A stretch of DNA of 30,000 nucleotides from Chrysomallon squamiferum (GCA_012295275.1 CM022678.1:18675978-18705977); one strand, 5' to 3'. Shown: positions 9,207 to 22,261, counted from the stretch's first letter. Notes: generated from the sequence alone by a model not told the origin. Made by a program: numbers and translations.

Positions 9207-9432
9207 ACTAAAAAATAAAATAGAAATTGATTTATGGTTATGTGCAAGAAAAGGTATTGCGGTTAGTGAGAGCGGTAAATTGTAGTAGTTGCAGTTGCGG
9301 TAGTGGTCGTATTAGTCGTCATAGTTGTGGTGGCTGTAACACAAATTATGTTGGTCGTCGTAGCCGTAGTCTAGTATTAAGATGGAAAATGTCAGAAAAG
9401 TGGATTTAGGAAATGAAAAAGATGAATATAGA

Positions 9433-9451
9433 GTGTGTGTGTGTGGGGGTG

Positions 9452-9504
<53 letters not shown>

Positions 9505-9544
9505 ATGTGTGTGTGTGTGTGTGTGTATGTGTGTGTGTGTGTGT
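9433..9544. repeat. (GT)n microsatellite
   Basis: GT units with a GGGG and a few GCAT and GTAT interruptions, ending in a G run. Confidence 0.95.
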
Positions 9545-10689
9545 GGGGGGTGTTTGTGTGTTGGTGTCAGTTTGCCTATGTTGGCAAGGGAATGTAACAA
9601 CACGGTTTTCAAGCTTTAAAGATTTATCTGCCCATTATCTATGATATCGGATAATTTTGAACTGACTTGACTTGCTTGCTAATCGGGTAGTTTTTTGACA
9701 GTCGTTTCTTCTTTTATGAGCCAAAAGAGAAAATGGACTTTCAGCGAACAAACGGTTATGGCGTCCGAAAACATAAAATGTTGGATTAAGACACTGGTTA
9801 GAATATAAAGATGTAGCAGTTACGGACTACACCATAGAGAGCAAAGTAGATATATAACAAAGAAGGCAGGCGTATAATTCAGTAGACAGGCAGATAAGTA
9901 GACAGAGAGGTAGCTAACTAACTAGGCAGAGAGCTAGTTAAGTAGATAGTCACGTGAAGTAGACAGGTAACTAAAGTAGACATCTAGATTCTGAAGTGAA
10001 GTGACAATACTGACTTGAGAGCAAACAGTAAAGAGAAAAAGAGAAGCAGATCATCACTGAATATTAAATCCAGCAATGCTTTGTTTTGTCAAAGCATGTG
10101 TCTATATATATATACATGTGTATTTTTCACGTTTTATACATGTGTATGTATGTATATGTGTATATTTTTGTATTGTGCATGCATGTATACCTTGTAAATG
10201 TATGTATGCATCTATGTATGCATATATATATATATATATAAGGTGGGTGGTTGGGGATGGGTGTGGGTCTGCAACGTACCTTTTTATGTATTGTTATTAT
10301 TATGTAGCTAAGTATGGATATAATTATCCAAATATTTTATTCTGATTTAAAGACATTCAAATATGTATGAAGGGAGGCAGATAGGAAGATGAATACAGAT
10401 GATATGTATGTAGAATTACCGTTTTTGTCTGTATACACAAAACAGGCTGGTGCCTTGCCAAACCAACATAACACAAAACAAATGAGGCTGTTTTTTAAAT
10501 CTGGCCCTGATCCAGAAATCATATATTAATATAGGCTTATGTCGTAATACAGATTGAGAGAGACAGAATACACTTATAGTATCGACATTAATACGCCCCC
10601 TCCGCAAACAAAATGATTTAGAAAAATATAGGCTGTTATTTATTTGTTTTTTTAAATGTTACCTTATGTTCTTAGTAGTGGCAAATTAA

Positions 10690-10747
10690 TAGAAGAAGAA
10701 GAAGAAGAAGAAGAAGAAGAAGAAGAAGAAGAAGAAGAAGAAGAAGA
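10690..10747. repeat. (AAG)n microsatellite
   Basis: About 19 units. Confidence 0.95.
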
Positions 10748-11127
10748 GGAAAAAAGAACAACAACAACAAACAAAACCTAGAAGTAAACGAAAATTAAAC
10801 AAAAGAAATTAGTTGCATGAATTTTGTTTTCATCAAATTGCTAACATTAATATTAAATATTTCATAATAAAAGTAAACAGTGAAGAACATGCTTTTTGTT
10901 CAGTAACGAATTTCTTCATATTATTTCAGGAAACAATTTTTTAAATAAACCGCTGAATTTATGTTTAACTCTAAAAAACTTAGCCATAAAACTTAATAGT
11001 AATGAATTCTCTGCACTATCTAGAGATGAAACTATAGTCATTCCATTTTTATCGATTAGCAAGAAGGTGTTTTTTAATATATACCTTCTCATAAACAGTA
11101 AAACATACGCTATCTGGAATGATAGGT

Positions 11128-11152
11128 AAAAAAAAAAAAAAAAAAAAAAAAA
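11128..11152. repeat. Poly-A run
   Basis: 25 As, about 95 bases past the exon 2 donor; T25 in the transcript. Confidence 0.9.
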
Positions 11153-11245
11153 CTGGACTCATACCACAACCCGTTATTATATATTATTATTAAATCCTAG
11201 ACAAGACATTAATTAATATTATTTTTATATATAAATTATCTTTAC

Positions 11246-11425
11246 CGTTGTCGCCGATGTCGTTCCAGTTGAAAGCGATGAGATCACGTCCGTTGGGTGA
11301 GATGTCGACGAAGGCGTAGATGATGTGGGTGCAGAGGAAAGGATCGATGTTTTCAGGAAGAAATTTTCCAATTCCATTCCTCGTCTGAGCAAAACTGCTG
11401 TAGTAACAAAATATCTTCTTTCCGG
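11246..11425 (-). CDS. Chitinase coding exon 2: first barrel strands
   Basis: The exon gives 59 full codons with split codons at both ends (phase 1 in, phase 1 out). It begins GKKIFCYYSSFAQTRNGIGK and continues through FLPENIDPFLCTHIIYAF to DLIAFNWNDIGDN. These are the conserved first and second strands of the GH18 barrel; animal chitinases typically read CYYTNWAQYR then GKF.PEDIDP.LCTHIIYAF. Cys27 and Cys52 of the precursor are placed to form the conserved disulfide. The acceptor is TTTTCAG|CC and the donor AACG|GTAAAG (GT at 11245-11244). No stops or frame breaks are present. A poly-A run, which is T25 in the transcript, lies about 95 bases past the donor. Confidence 0.95.
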
Positions 11426-12251
11426 CTGAAAATGGATGAATGAAAGAATAAGTGAATGACTGAACAAATAAACAGGTAAATTAATAAATGTCTAATTTAT
11501 TAATGTCGTGCAGTGTGAACTAAAATTTAGAATGTTTCTTTGTTGGTATCTACAAAGGGTTCTAACTAATTTTTCAAACTTCGTGCAACAAATCTTTTCT
11601 AATAATAAAGTATGACCAGCCGGATGAGAATAACCTCAATGCTGCTATTTTCACTTGCATTTTAATATCGCTTCACCAACTGAATTTTATTTGTTTATTT
11701 AGATGGTTAGTTATTTAGGAATGAAAAATGCCAGTGGAAACAAATTTGACCAATACTTAGTCTTTCAGGAATTTTTGCTGAAATCATTTCATAATATATA
11801 AATGTTTTATCATTATTATACTGCAGTTTAGTTTATCCCCATCTTTTATTATTAGCAAAATGTAGGCACAAAGCAATTAAGAAAACCAACATTTGGAATT
11901 TCCGAAAATTCTCTTGATATTATATTCACAAATTAAATTATATTTCAGAAAACATGAGTGGCAGTTCCTTTTAAACTGATTATTTCTTTTATTTTCTTAT
12001 AGATTTTATTTCATAAAATTCTATTTCTATTGCTATGTAATTCTATTTCTAATTTAATTATGTCGTTCAAAAAGCTTGTGGCAGTTCTCTTCCGATTTTC
12101 TGTTACGAACAATTGAGGGTTTTCTTTACATTTTATATACACTGATAGATATATATATATATAGATAGATAGATAGAAAGACAGACAGAAAGACAGACAG
12201 ACAGATAGATGAAGACATTTTTACACATACATACACGTACATATATATAGG

Positions 12252-12253
<2 letters not shown>

Positions 12254-12335
<82 letters not shown>
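12254..12335. repeat. (GA)n microsatellite
   Basis: 41 units, nearly pure; GATA and GACA units lie at 12145-12208. Confidence 0.95.
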
Positions 12336-12337
<2 letters not shown>

Positions 12338-12984
12338 CAAAAGAATAAAAAGGTATCTTTCTACCTGTTTCATATTAGAGTATTTTAACCTTAACCTGAT
12401 AATCATAATAATAAGAAATAAATAAATTAATTAAATTAAAATTAAATTTAAAAATTAAACATTAATATAATTTTACATATAACAGATTTCTCATACGACT
12501 TCTGAAAAATGATACATCTAAATTCTTGACATAGAAGATTATCATTAGAATATCGTTACTTCAGGTCAGAGAGTTCAGAAAGGGGAGATAAATATACTGA
12601 ACATGAAGGAATGTACAGAAATACGGGAACGTACGTGTTTTTTTCAGGTCTCTCTTGGCCTGTTTAACTCCAGTGGCTTAACACTGCGTTTGTTTAATTT
12701 CATTTCTGACAATATTTGAACTTGAGTGCAGAAAGGATAACAGTTGATGTTGAAAACGTTGGAATTAAAAAAAAAAAATGTTGATCAGTTTTTGATTTGA
12801 CCCCTGACCGTCACGTGGCCTAGATTTAAAATAGCTTTCTTCGATAAAGTGTGTGAAAAATGACTGAGTTTCTTTTATGAACAGAAAGTAGACAAATACT
12901 GTATTATCATAAAATACATAGCTTATATTGTTTTTTGTTGTTTTTATATATATATATAGATAGATAGATATATAGATATACACT

Positions 12985-13170
12985 TTTATTTATTTATTTA
13001 TTTATTTATTCTTGTTAACATTTTTGGAGGATTGTCTTCTAATTTATTATTTACTTATATATTTGTTTCATTCTTTCTTTATTTGCTTGTTTATTTATTA
13101 GTAATAGTAGTATTAATATTGCTCGTATTTTGTTATTATTGTTCTTGCTATTATTACTGTTATTATTATG

Positions 13171-13230
<60 letters not shown>
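12985..13230. repeat. (TTTA)n and (ATT)n tracts
   Basis: TTTA units at 12985-13010 and ATT units at about 13160-13230, with T-rich sequence between. Confidence 0.9.
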
Positions 13231-13232
<2 letters not shown>

Positions 13233-14353
13233 TACCATTTTTTAAAATATACTTTTAATCGCCTTTTATCATTAACGCATATTGCACGATGAGCGCCTTG
13301 TAGTTATGTGTTTTACTACGAGTAAGAAGAAACCCGTTTCCAACCAGGTATTATTATACGGAGCACATTCTGGAATGGTAAAATGTCTAAGGATCTACAA
13401 AGGAACCGTTGCTTTAAAAAATGAACTTTTACTGACAAACTGAACCACAGCCTATGTGTTTTTTCATTTTTTTTTTTTCATTTTGTTTACCGATGTATTA
13501 CTTCTTACTGCATGAAGATGCACATATCTGTCTTTTAAGTATATATTTACTTAGATGTAGGTGCATGCTTTTATGTTTGTACATATGTTGGCAAATATAC
13601 AGGGATTTTTCACATACATTTATTTATTTATTAGTTTCTTTCTTTCTTCAAGTGGACCTCTACTTATTTTATCAACAAACGTTATTTTTTTTTTTTTATT
13701 CTGTTTATCTTTAAAAAATCAGTCGGTTATCGACAAACTTCAAATAACAGTGTGTAACTGCAACTTTCAACACCTGCTGTGAAAACATAACGAACCAGTT
13801 GAGAGGACTGCCACAAGAGCAAAGACCTTTGATTAAAACAAACACAGAATCTCGCAGCTTGGTTGTCGCTGGACTGTAAATATTTGACTGTCTCTTAATC
13901 GGAGAAGTGTGACAAGAAAATAAGAAAAAGGTTTTAAGCCAAGCGTCAACAGCATGCACTTGAAACTTCAAACAATTCGACAGGTGGCCTTGAAAAAGAG
14001 GTGGAATAAACGGAAAGAAGAAGAAGATTCATGTTCTGACGTCATTAAATTTGATCGTATTTGTTTTGAGCGCGCGCCATTGAGATCAAATGTGGGTTTC
14101 TTTTACGACATGAGCCAATTTCTATTTGTTGGGATTTTTTTTTGGTGTTGTTTTTTAAAGATTTTTTTTTAAAGATTTTATTACTATTATTTATTTTTTT
14201 TAAGCTATTTTATTTCGCCGGTTGTGGGTGTGGGTAGGTTTATAGATAAATATCTGGATTTATGTGCCTTAGCTTTGTTTAATAACTGAATTATTTTTTC
14301 GATCATAATCGTTTTCTTCCGTGTGGATTATATCATTAAAACTTTTTAAAGTA

Positions 14354-14481
<128 letters not shown>

Positions 14482-14586
14482 GTTCGATTAACAATTCATT
14501 CATGATAATTAATGTAATTGGTTAAGCGATTCAAATTAACTTATTATTTCTGAAATCTGAATAAAGCATAAACTAAAATCACTTAC

Positions 14587-14647
14587 CTTCGACGGACGCA
14601 AGTAACGGCAACAGTCCCGCAACGAAACAAGAGAGCTTCAACAACAT
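14587..14647 (-). CDS. Chitinase coding exon 1: start codon and signal peptide
   Basis: The ATG at 14647-14645 opens a 20-codon segment, MLLKLSCFVAGLLPLLASVE, plus one base; the next exon completes an Ala codon. It is a typical secretory signal: a Lys near the N-terminus, a hydrophobic core of about 12 residues, then small residues, with cleavage likely just before GKKIF in the next exon. The donor is GAAG|GTAAGT (GT at 14586-14585). The exon itself starts at 14653 after the acceptor TTTCAG, giving six untranslated bases, TCAACG, before the ATG. The phase 1 ending matches the CC that begins the next exon. Secretion and an extracellular or gut-lumen site follow from the signal peptide and from the family. 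Confidence 0.9.
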
Positions 14648-14705
14648 CGTTGACTGAAACACAGATAAAAAGGATATACGTAATTAAAATATCTCCAGTA
14701 ATGAT

Positions 14706-14905
14706 AAAAAAAAAAAAAAAAAAAAAACTGAGTGGTCGATCCGAAATAAAATATGAATGTGAATAATAATAATAGTAGTAGTACTAGTAGTAGTAGTAGC
14801 AGTAATAGTAGTAGTATTTGTAGTAGTAGTGGTAGTAGCAGTAGTAGTAGTAGCAGGAGTAGTAGAGTTGTAATAATAGTGGAAGTAGTAGTATAGTAAT
14901 ACTAC
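14706..14905. repeat. Poly-A run and (AGT)n tract
   Basis: About 21 As at 14707-14727, then AGT units at 14763-14905. In transcript sense this places a (TAC)n tract and a T run 55-250 bases before the start-codon exon. Confidence 0.9.
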
Positions 14906-15579
14906 TACTGTTGTTGTTATTTCAACACTTACTACAACGATCACTACACTTATTACACTTTAAGTGCATCATTACTGTTAGTGTACGATCACTGCTAATC
15001 GTCACCACTCCTACTATTACTACTACTGCAACTACAATTGATACACAATTCTTAATATGACAGTATTTACCTTGTAAATTAATTAAAAATATTTTTAAAA
15101 TTAGCAGTCACTATTTATTTCATTTTAATTATTTATTTTTAATCTATCTATACAGCTATCCCTTTTAGCCTATCTATTATCTATTCGTCTATCTCTTTCT
15201 ATCAGTTTATTATTGTTAACATTTTAGCCTCACCGTTCCTACCTCCAGTTATCTTTCCTTTAATGCGTTTTGAAGAATAAAAATCGCAGAAGATAACACA
15301 ATAATAAAATAAAATAAAAACTAGTTATCCAAAAATATTTAAATTTAGATACTATTAAAGCACTTGTTTTAAATAAAATTAAATTCACGATAACTCTGAA
15401 TTAGTTGTACAAAACGATGATTTTACGAAGTGAGCCGACTGTTACGTAAAAACAGTTTCACTGACTACGAATTATCAGCAAGCGGTCACGACCAAGCCCT
15501 TTGTTTCCATGGTGATACGTAATATAGTGACGTAAAAACACTATAGTTGGTCTATGGCGTATTTTTCAATCCAGGAAAT

Positions 15580-16660
15580 TGTTACGTTGTCATTCATGAA
15601 TAGATAGAAACTTTTTAAATTCATTCATAATACTTAGAATGTTTAAATAATTTAAAAACATATGGCAATAAAGAGAAAGTAAAAGCTGTTAACACAACTT
15701 ATTTCTGAATAAAGTTATGTCATTCTAAGAAGAATGTTTCAAACAGTTCTTATTCATGAATAGATGCAGTCTTCCAGTTTATTTGTTACAATGTAACATG
15801 GGTGCTTATTACGTTGATCGCAGGGTAGATCGGGCGCAATTCAGTGCAAGTGATCAGAGTAAGGTAGTGACTATAAATGTATTCAGTTGTATTGTGCCGT
15901 CAGGGTTCATGCAGTGATGCTAGGTGCACCAACATATACTGTATATATAAAGTATACTCAGTATATATAAATAAATATATTTAGTATTTTTTAATACAGG
16001 TAGATCATTTTGATCTGGTCACTTTAAAAGTAGCTCGCGAGGTGAGATAGTGTGGATATCCCTGAACCAGAATGTGCAAACAGCAAAAAGGCGAAAGAAA
16101 AAGGTTTTAATTAACCGTTGTTCCTGAATGAAGAAGAGTCCATTCAAAGAAGAATCTTTCAAAGTCTCGTCATTCTTGAAACATACATGCTTCCCATTCA
16201 TTCATGGGTGCTAGAATGTCTAAATCGTTTAAAACGATGCAGCAGAAATGCGAAAGAAAGCTTTCTTCATTAACCATCCTTTCTGAATAATGCTGAATCC
16301 ATTCCAAGACGAATGTTTCAAATATGACGCAATCGCGAATAGATACAAACTTCCCATTCATTCAAGACAACTACAAGTTATAAACCGTTAAAAAAGGATG
16401 TGGCAAAAAGGTGAAAGTAAAGTTTTGTCGTAAATTAACAATTGTTTCTGAAGAAATCTGATGCCATTCAAGAAAAAAAAATGTTTCAAAAAAAATGCGT
16501 CCTTAGTGAATGGATTTGAACTTCCAGTTAATTCGTGACACCAAAAAATAGTTAAGTGGATTAACAGGATATGACACGAAGCCGACAGAAAAACTTTGTT
16601 AAATTAACCTTTGTTCTTTGAAGAAAGGCAACTCAATTACAAGAAATTCAGCTGACATCA
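15580..16660. repeat. Decayed ~160-bp tandem array
   Basis: Recurring blocks in fixed order: GCAAAAAGGTGAAAG, TTAACC.TTGTTTCTGAA, CCATTCAAGAAGAATGTTTC, CATTC.TGAATAGAT, ACTTCCCATTCATTCATG. Unit anchors lie at about 15664, 16083, 16242, 16403 and 16576, with unrelated sequence at about 15810-16060. Confidence 0.7.
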
Positions 16661-17053
16661 TTCCAAGAAATCTGGAAATCGTATTTTTGTGTGACAAGTT
16701 TACTTAAAACAAGCTGACACGTGCTTAGACTTAACCAGCTTAAAACTCCACAAACATTAAACCACATTAGCCACTAGAACTGAGATTTTGAAATACCTAT
16801 ATCGTAACAGACTCAAAACTTGATCAGCCACTGTAAATAAAATAAGTAAATAGCTATTTGAATCTATTTTGCTTCGTTCAGTAAATATAACCGAGAATTT
16901 TATTCATAATGCAAAAAGTTATTAAATGTTTCTATTGCGATGGAAACCGTTACTGTAAATCCTACCTGAGTAAGCTGTGTTTTTTCTATAAAAGATGATA
17001 ATATTATTTTGAACCATTATTAGCCAAGTTTGTTTTGTTTTGGTTTTTTCTGC

Positions 17054-17080
17054 TGTTGTTGTTGTTGTTGTTGTTGTTGC
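17054..17080. repeat. (TTG)n microsatellite
   Basis: About nine units. CTAT and TA tracts follow at 17395-17430. Confidence 0.9.
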
Positions 17081-18507
17081 TGCTGTTTAGCTGTGTGGCA
17101 GGGAATGGCAGGAATGTGGAAGTATTTGTTAATAACCCGTGATTATTTATTAAACTTATTCATACGTATCATACGTATATAGGTGTGTACAGATATGTGT
17201 ATATCTGTGCATGCATTTGGACATCTTTAAATAAATACAGACAGACATAGAGTTAGATGGTGTGTATGTATGTTTGTGTGTTTGTCAAAAAGAAATCAGT
17301 TCCCGTGTACAAAAATAAAAAACAAGTGGGTGTTTATTAAAAGGTAATTCCTTATATCATGTTATTTTATCCTAATGCATACTATCTATCTGTATCTATC
17401 TATCTATCTATCTATATATATATATATATCTATAAAGCCTTTATCATTTATTTATTTTGTTACTTTTATTTAACAATGATGTTTTCAATCGACATCCAAT
17501 TTGCCAAATTCTAACCGATCTAAATTTATAATAAAATTTTAGAACAATATTCAGTGTACAAACTGGATTTGTTGCCCAGTAGAATTTGTATTCGCTGTCC
17601 GTAATATATATTTTAATATTTTGTTTTGTTTCGTTTTACGCAAATCTCAAAATAAGTACACACCTTAGCAAAATCATGCCAAAGACGATTTTAAAACAAG
17701 CAAGAAAAAAAAAACGTTACTTAGGGGTCACAAGGAATAAGCTTTTATCATTATTTTAATCCTTTGATTTATTTCGTTTTAAAGCAAATCCCTGAATCAC
17801 CATCGCTTTGTGCCAAGCTCCAACCCAAGAAGATTCAAAACAAACATAAAAGAAATAACCAAAAACAATTTTAAAAAAGGATCGTTACCTACGTCTTCGA
17901 CTTGAGAAAGACTTGAGAAATTTGGAAACAATCTTAATCCCCTGTTACGAGTAGATTGCTGATGCCTGCTGTACTGTGTTGGCTTTGGCTGGTCTCCGCG
18001 ACCTATGACGTCATCAGACAAATCCTCAATCTGGCAGCAATCTGACTGAAAGACGTGTGTACACGTCATGCCAAAGAAAACAGTGTTGTTGTTGTCGACG
18101 GTCACGTGTCACGCTTGCACACTTCAACTTTTCTGGTCCAGGTACACAAAGCAAGCGATGTTAATTTCATTCGTATTAAATTTTTTTATTTTTTTTTTTT
18201 TTTGCCTTTTTGCGACCAAAGTTAAATTAACGTTTCTAGCACATTATGTAATCTCGGCGCAAATTTAGCACTTTTGTATTTACTTGCTGTTTTGACCGAC
18301 GCTGAAGTAATTGGCAATGTGGCTTTCATCTAATATTGTGTTGGGCAATAGTTTAACACGTGAGCATATTGAAAAGAGAAAAAAAGTATGGATGAAAGAA
18401 AATGCTGATTAATGAATCTTGAACGTTTTTTGTATTTATAGAAATTATTTAAGAAGAAAAATACCTCTTCTTTTTTCGAATAAAAGACGATTTCTGTTTA
18501 TTAATCT

Positions 18508-18520
18508 ATAATAATAATAA

Positions 18521-18551
<31 letters not shown>
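18508..18551. repeat. (AAT)n-(AAG)n microsatellite
   Basis: Short AAT block followed by AAG units. Confidence 0.95.
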
Positions 18552-18779
18552 ATTTCAATGCCGGGATGAATTTAAAGAGCCTTTAACTAAAAAATAAATT
18601 TCAGTATAGCTAAGGAAACATTTAATAATATACATGTATATGTATATTTATGTATTTATGTGGATGTGTGTGTGTGTGATCACAACACGATGCTTGATTT
18701 CATCAATTCAGTTCAATTCATTATGTGTGTAGCATGTCAGGCGTGCTTGAACGGTTATGTAAGATGAGTGTTATTAACT

Positions 18780-19405
18780 ACTGGTTACTGCCGGTTTCCT
18801 TGCCAGAATCTGGAGAATTTACAAAGAGAACGTAATATCCATTAGTATTTTAAAGTGTAGACATTTTTAATTTTTTTACAAGGATTTTTACAGTCAACAC
18901 GTATTTATGAAAAACGTCAGAAGTATATCTAACATACATCCATTAGCTATTAGATGCAGTGTCACCTTTGTTCTCTGAGATTAGGGAACTGCACAATTAA
19001 ACAAACTAAACTAAAATTATATAAAACTAATATCGCTAGCATTATAAAGTGTTCAGATTTTGGTTAATAAGTATTTTATTAGTCAGAAAATGTATCTAAT
19101 CTATACTTCACCAGTTACTGAAATCTGGAGATAGTACAAATATTCTGTTAATGCTAAAAGTGTTGAAACAGCGTTTATTAGTCAAGTCATAGTTTGGAAA
19201 ATTCAGAAACAATCTGCTTTACATTTTACCAGTTGGTGGAAAAGGCAGCACAGAAATTCGCAGACAGTAGAAAAAGTCTGTTAGTGCTAAAATGTGTTAT
19301 TAGTGAACCCGAACTTGAGAAAATGAGAAGTAATTAGGTTCACGTTCATCAACTGCTGGAGGCTGTCACCTTCTTCTCTGAGATTCGGAGTCTGCACAAA
19401 TGTAA
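18780..19405. repeat. Decayed 120-165-bp tandem array
   Basis: About five diverged units starting near 18785, 18949, 19111, 19228 and 19351. Shared blocks are CCAGTTACTG, AATCTGGAGA, TGTTAATGCTAAAAGTGT, TTATTAGTCA and CTGTCACCTT then TTCTCTGAGATT. Confidence 0.6.
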
Positions 19406-19414
19406 GCTAAATAA

Positions 19415-19415
<1 letters not shown>

Positions 19416-19462
<47 letters not shown>

Positions 19463-19629
19463 TCTATCTCTCTATCTATATGTAAGTGTATATATATATA
19501 TATATGTATACATACATATAGATAGATAGATAGATAGAGAGATAGGTAAATATATACCGACATAGATAAGGATATGCTTTGACTAATAAACAATAACTAA
19601 AGTTATTAAATTTTATATATATGTATGTA

Positions 19630-19681
<52 letters not shown>

Positions 19682-19742
19682 CCTAGCTATCTATAGATCT
19701 ACCTATCTATCTATCTGTTTGTCTGTCTGTCTGTCTATCTAT
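19416..19742. repeat. (CTGT)n, (CTAT)n and (TA)n cluster
   Basis: CTGT then CTAT units at 19416-19480, GATA at 19519-19546, TA at 19640-19679, and CTAT/CTGT at 19690-19742. Confidence 0.95.
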
Positions 19743-20029
19743 CAATGTAGATATATGTATGAGTGTGAGAGCGCGCGAGCTCGCGTAAGCATCTTGCAAT
19801 ATTTTATAAAATATATCTGGTTTATGTTTTATATTATATGAGTAGTGTGATCAGTTGAAATCTGGCTCTGCAAGTAACATCTACATGTCTTAACACCAGC
19901 GTCCATTGGCAATATTTCACATGGACTAACACAATAAGAATACATTGAGACAACTCCTTTAGGTACAAAAAATCTTTAAAATATATCTTCCCGTGAACTG
20001 AAATCAGCACACTACTGTATAAGAAAACC

Positions 20030-20135
20030 ACGAGGTAAAGACTGGAAAATATAAAAATATTCCTACGGATGCATCGAGGAGGATCGATCCAGGGAACTTT
20101 CACGTCTCACGCTAACTCAGTGCTGTAAAGCTACA
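20030..20135 (-). mobile_element. tRNA-like element
   Basis: In minus sense CTGAGTTAGCGTGAGACG is followed by CCCTGGATCGATCC, which contains a perfect B box, GATCGATCC. The A box is weak and no full tRNA fold is evident, so a SINE remnant is more likely than a tRNA gene. Confidence 0.4.
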
Positions 20136-20677
20136 GTTGACGTAATGTAGACAAAAAGTTGAATCAAGGACAAGACGGCTTGAATCAACAAAAGTGACGA
20201 GAGATTCCAGACGATGTCTAAACTCGATCGATTACAAACACGGCTACAACGTTTAAACAGTTGTATTTACTCCAGCGAGCCTCGTCTGTGCGTCCGAACA
20301 ATCCGAACGTCTTGATTACTTACTTCAGCAGCAGGGAACGTGGAATACTCGGAATATTTACGTTGCTGGTCGTCAGAGACAAGGAGACAAAGATGGTGGA
20401 CAGAAAGCAAATACGAAACTTAGAGACGTCAGGAGTATAGAGTTATTTCCCTTGTTTACTTAATAGATAGATAGATGGAGAAAGAGACAGACAAACAGAT
20501 GTACAGACAGAGAGATGCATGCATGCATATGTAGATTAATAGATAGCATGATAACATAAAAACAAATATATTTTAAATAGTTACACTATTTTTCAACACG
20601 ATTTTATAATTTGAAAACTTGCGTAAATTCTTGTCAGTTTTAATTTTACAATTATAAATTATAATTTTTATATGTTT

Positions 20678-20870
20678 TGTTGTTGTTGTTGTTGTTGTTG
20701 TTTTTTATTCACTTATTTTTATTTTATATTTAAACGTTGTTTTGTCTGTTTGTTTGTTCTTGTTATTTGTTCTGTTTTTGGTGTTTTTTTAGTGATTAAT
20801 AGATGATGATGATGATGATGATGATAATGATGATGATGATGATGATAATAATAATAAATAAATAAATAAA
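20678..20870. repeat. (TTG)n, (GAT)n and (AAAT)n tracts
   Basis: TTG at 20678-20703, GAT at 20801-20846 with one AAT, then AAT and AAAT units. Confidence 0.9.
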
Positions 20871-21017
20871 CGTTCAGTTATCTATTAATTTATGGTACTA
20901 TGAATCAGAATACTTTGTATTGTTCAACAGTCAAAAACTAAATAAATATAAACAGAAAAATAACGAATCAAACAAAAAAAAAGGACCCCGTATTTATCTA
21001 AATAAAATTGTCTTATT

Positions 21018-21024
21018 TTTTATT

Positions 21025-21063
<39 letters not shown>

Positions 21064-21120
21064 TTTTTTGTTGTTTGCTATCGTTGTTCTTTATTTCGTT
21101 TTTTTTTTTTTTTTTTTTTT
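21018..21120. repeat. (TTTA)n tract and T run
   Basis: TTTA units to about 21067; a run of about 21 Ts at 21100-21120. Confidence 0.95.
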
Positions 21121-22031
21121 CATTATTTATTTCTGTTTCCTATTTAATCATTTTCAGCCAATCAGACAGCAGCAAATATTAACCCGTGCCCCAGCGAGCG
21201 GAACAGAATAGCAGAAACCAGTCATGATCAGATGACGAGGTTCCATCGAATATCTGAAACAGCTGAAATATTTTAAAATTACGAAGTACCTGACAGCAAG
21301 CGGGATTAAGAAAGTGCAAACAGTGTTCGCTACGGATTGACAAACACACGGACAGAGAGACACAGGAGGTCTTTGTTTTATATCCTTTCAGAAAATAGAT
21401 TTCATTGTGGACGCGGTTGACTGGCGCGCACTTAAGCGGAACAGCACGTCTTAGCGTTTGCACAGTGCATCATGGGAAAATAATTGTTCTTTAATCGTTG
21501 AAAGATGTGACGCTTAAAACAGGTTTTTTATTTATTTTTTATTTTTTTATAATTGTTGAAAGAGGATTTTTGTTTTTAAATCAATTTAAATTATTTATTT
21601 TCTCATAACGAACACAAATGGCATGTTTGAAATATTTTGCAGTTGTGAAAACGAGACAGTGTGCTTTTTCAAGATATTTTTTAGCGATTATCACAACTGT
21701 GTCATTTGTAAATATTAGCAGCTTCAAGTGCTATATCTATTAATTAACAACAGTATACTTTTTGTATGTACTCACACAGACAGAAAAAGATGTACCAAAA
21801 TATCTGAGTAAACATTTATCTGGATCACCGTTTAGAATTGATATAGCTTGAGTATTGGTGCGGCTACATAGACTAGGAAACCCCCTGTGGTCATATTAAT
21901 ATAATTTTCATTACATCGAAAGATTTTTTTCAATCATTAAAAAAAAATAAAAAAGGATATGCCGGAACAGGTTAAATTGCTAAGCGAGTCGATTATTAAG
22001 CGTACATTTTTGTTTACAATAGCTTTCCTAA

Positions 22032-22033
22032 TT

Positions 22034-22096
<63 letters not shown>

Positions 22097-22218
22097 TTCG
22101 TTTTGTTGATTTTCTTTGGTGATTTTTTATTTTTTTAAATATTAATTTATATATATATATATATTTAGTTGTTGTTGTTGTTGTTCGTTATTTTGTTTCT
22201 TTTTGTTATTTACATTTC

Positions 22219-22261
<43 letters not shown>
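22032..22261. repeat. (TTTA)n, (TA)n, (TTG)n and (ATT)n cluster
   Basis: TTTA at 22032-22098, TA at about 22148-22164, TTG at 22168-22184, ATT at 22217-22261. Confidence 0.95.

Larger units (their letters stand above)
8365..11245 (-). other. Chitinase intron between coding exons 2 and 3
   Basis: A 2.9 kb phase 1 intron. It has a long (GTA)n-type tract beginning about 35 bases from the exon 3 acceptor, an (AAT)n tract, a (GT)n tract, an (AAG)n tract and a T25 run in transcript sense. The stretch 9.55-10.68 kb holds degenerate TAGACAGG-like tetranucleotide repeats (about 9877-9985) and ATGT/TA patches, with no gene. Confidence 0.85.

Noticed and set aside
11225-11467. 80-residue frame overlapping exon 2 (Ser/Thr-rich)
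   Set aside because: It is a shadow in another frame of the chitinase exon, which has matching splice sites and family residues.
20030-20135. Functional tRNA gene
   Set aside because: Only the B box is convincing. There is no clear acceptor stem or A box, so it is listed as a tRNA-like element.
20324-20450. Minus-strand stretch ending in GAA|GTAAGT as another leader exon
   Set aside because: The donor is good but there is no promoter element, ATG depletion or other support.
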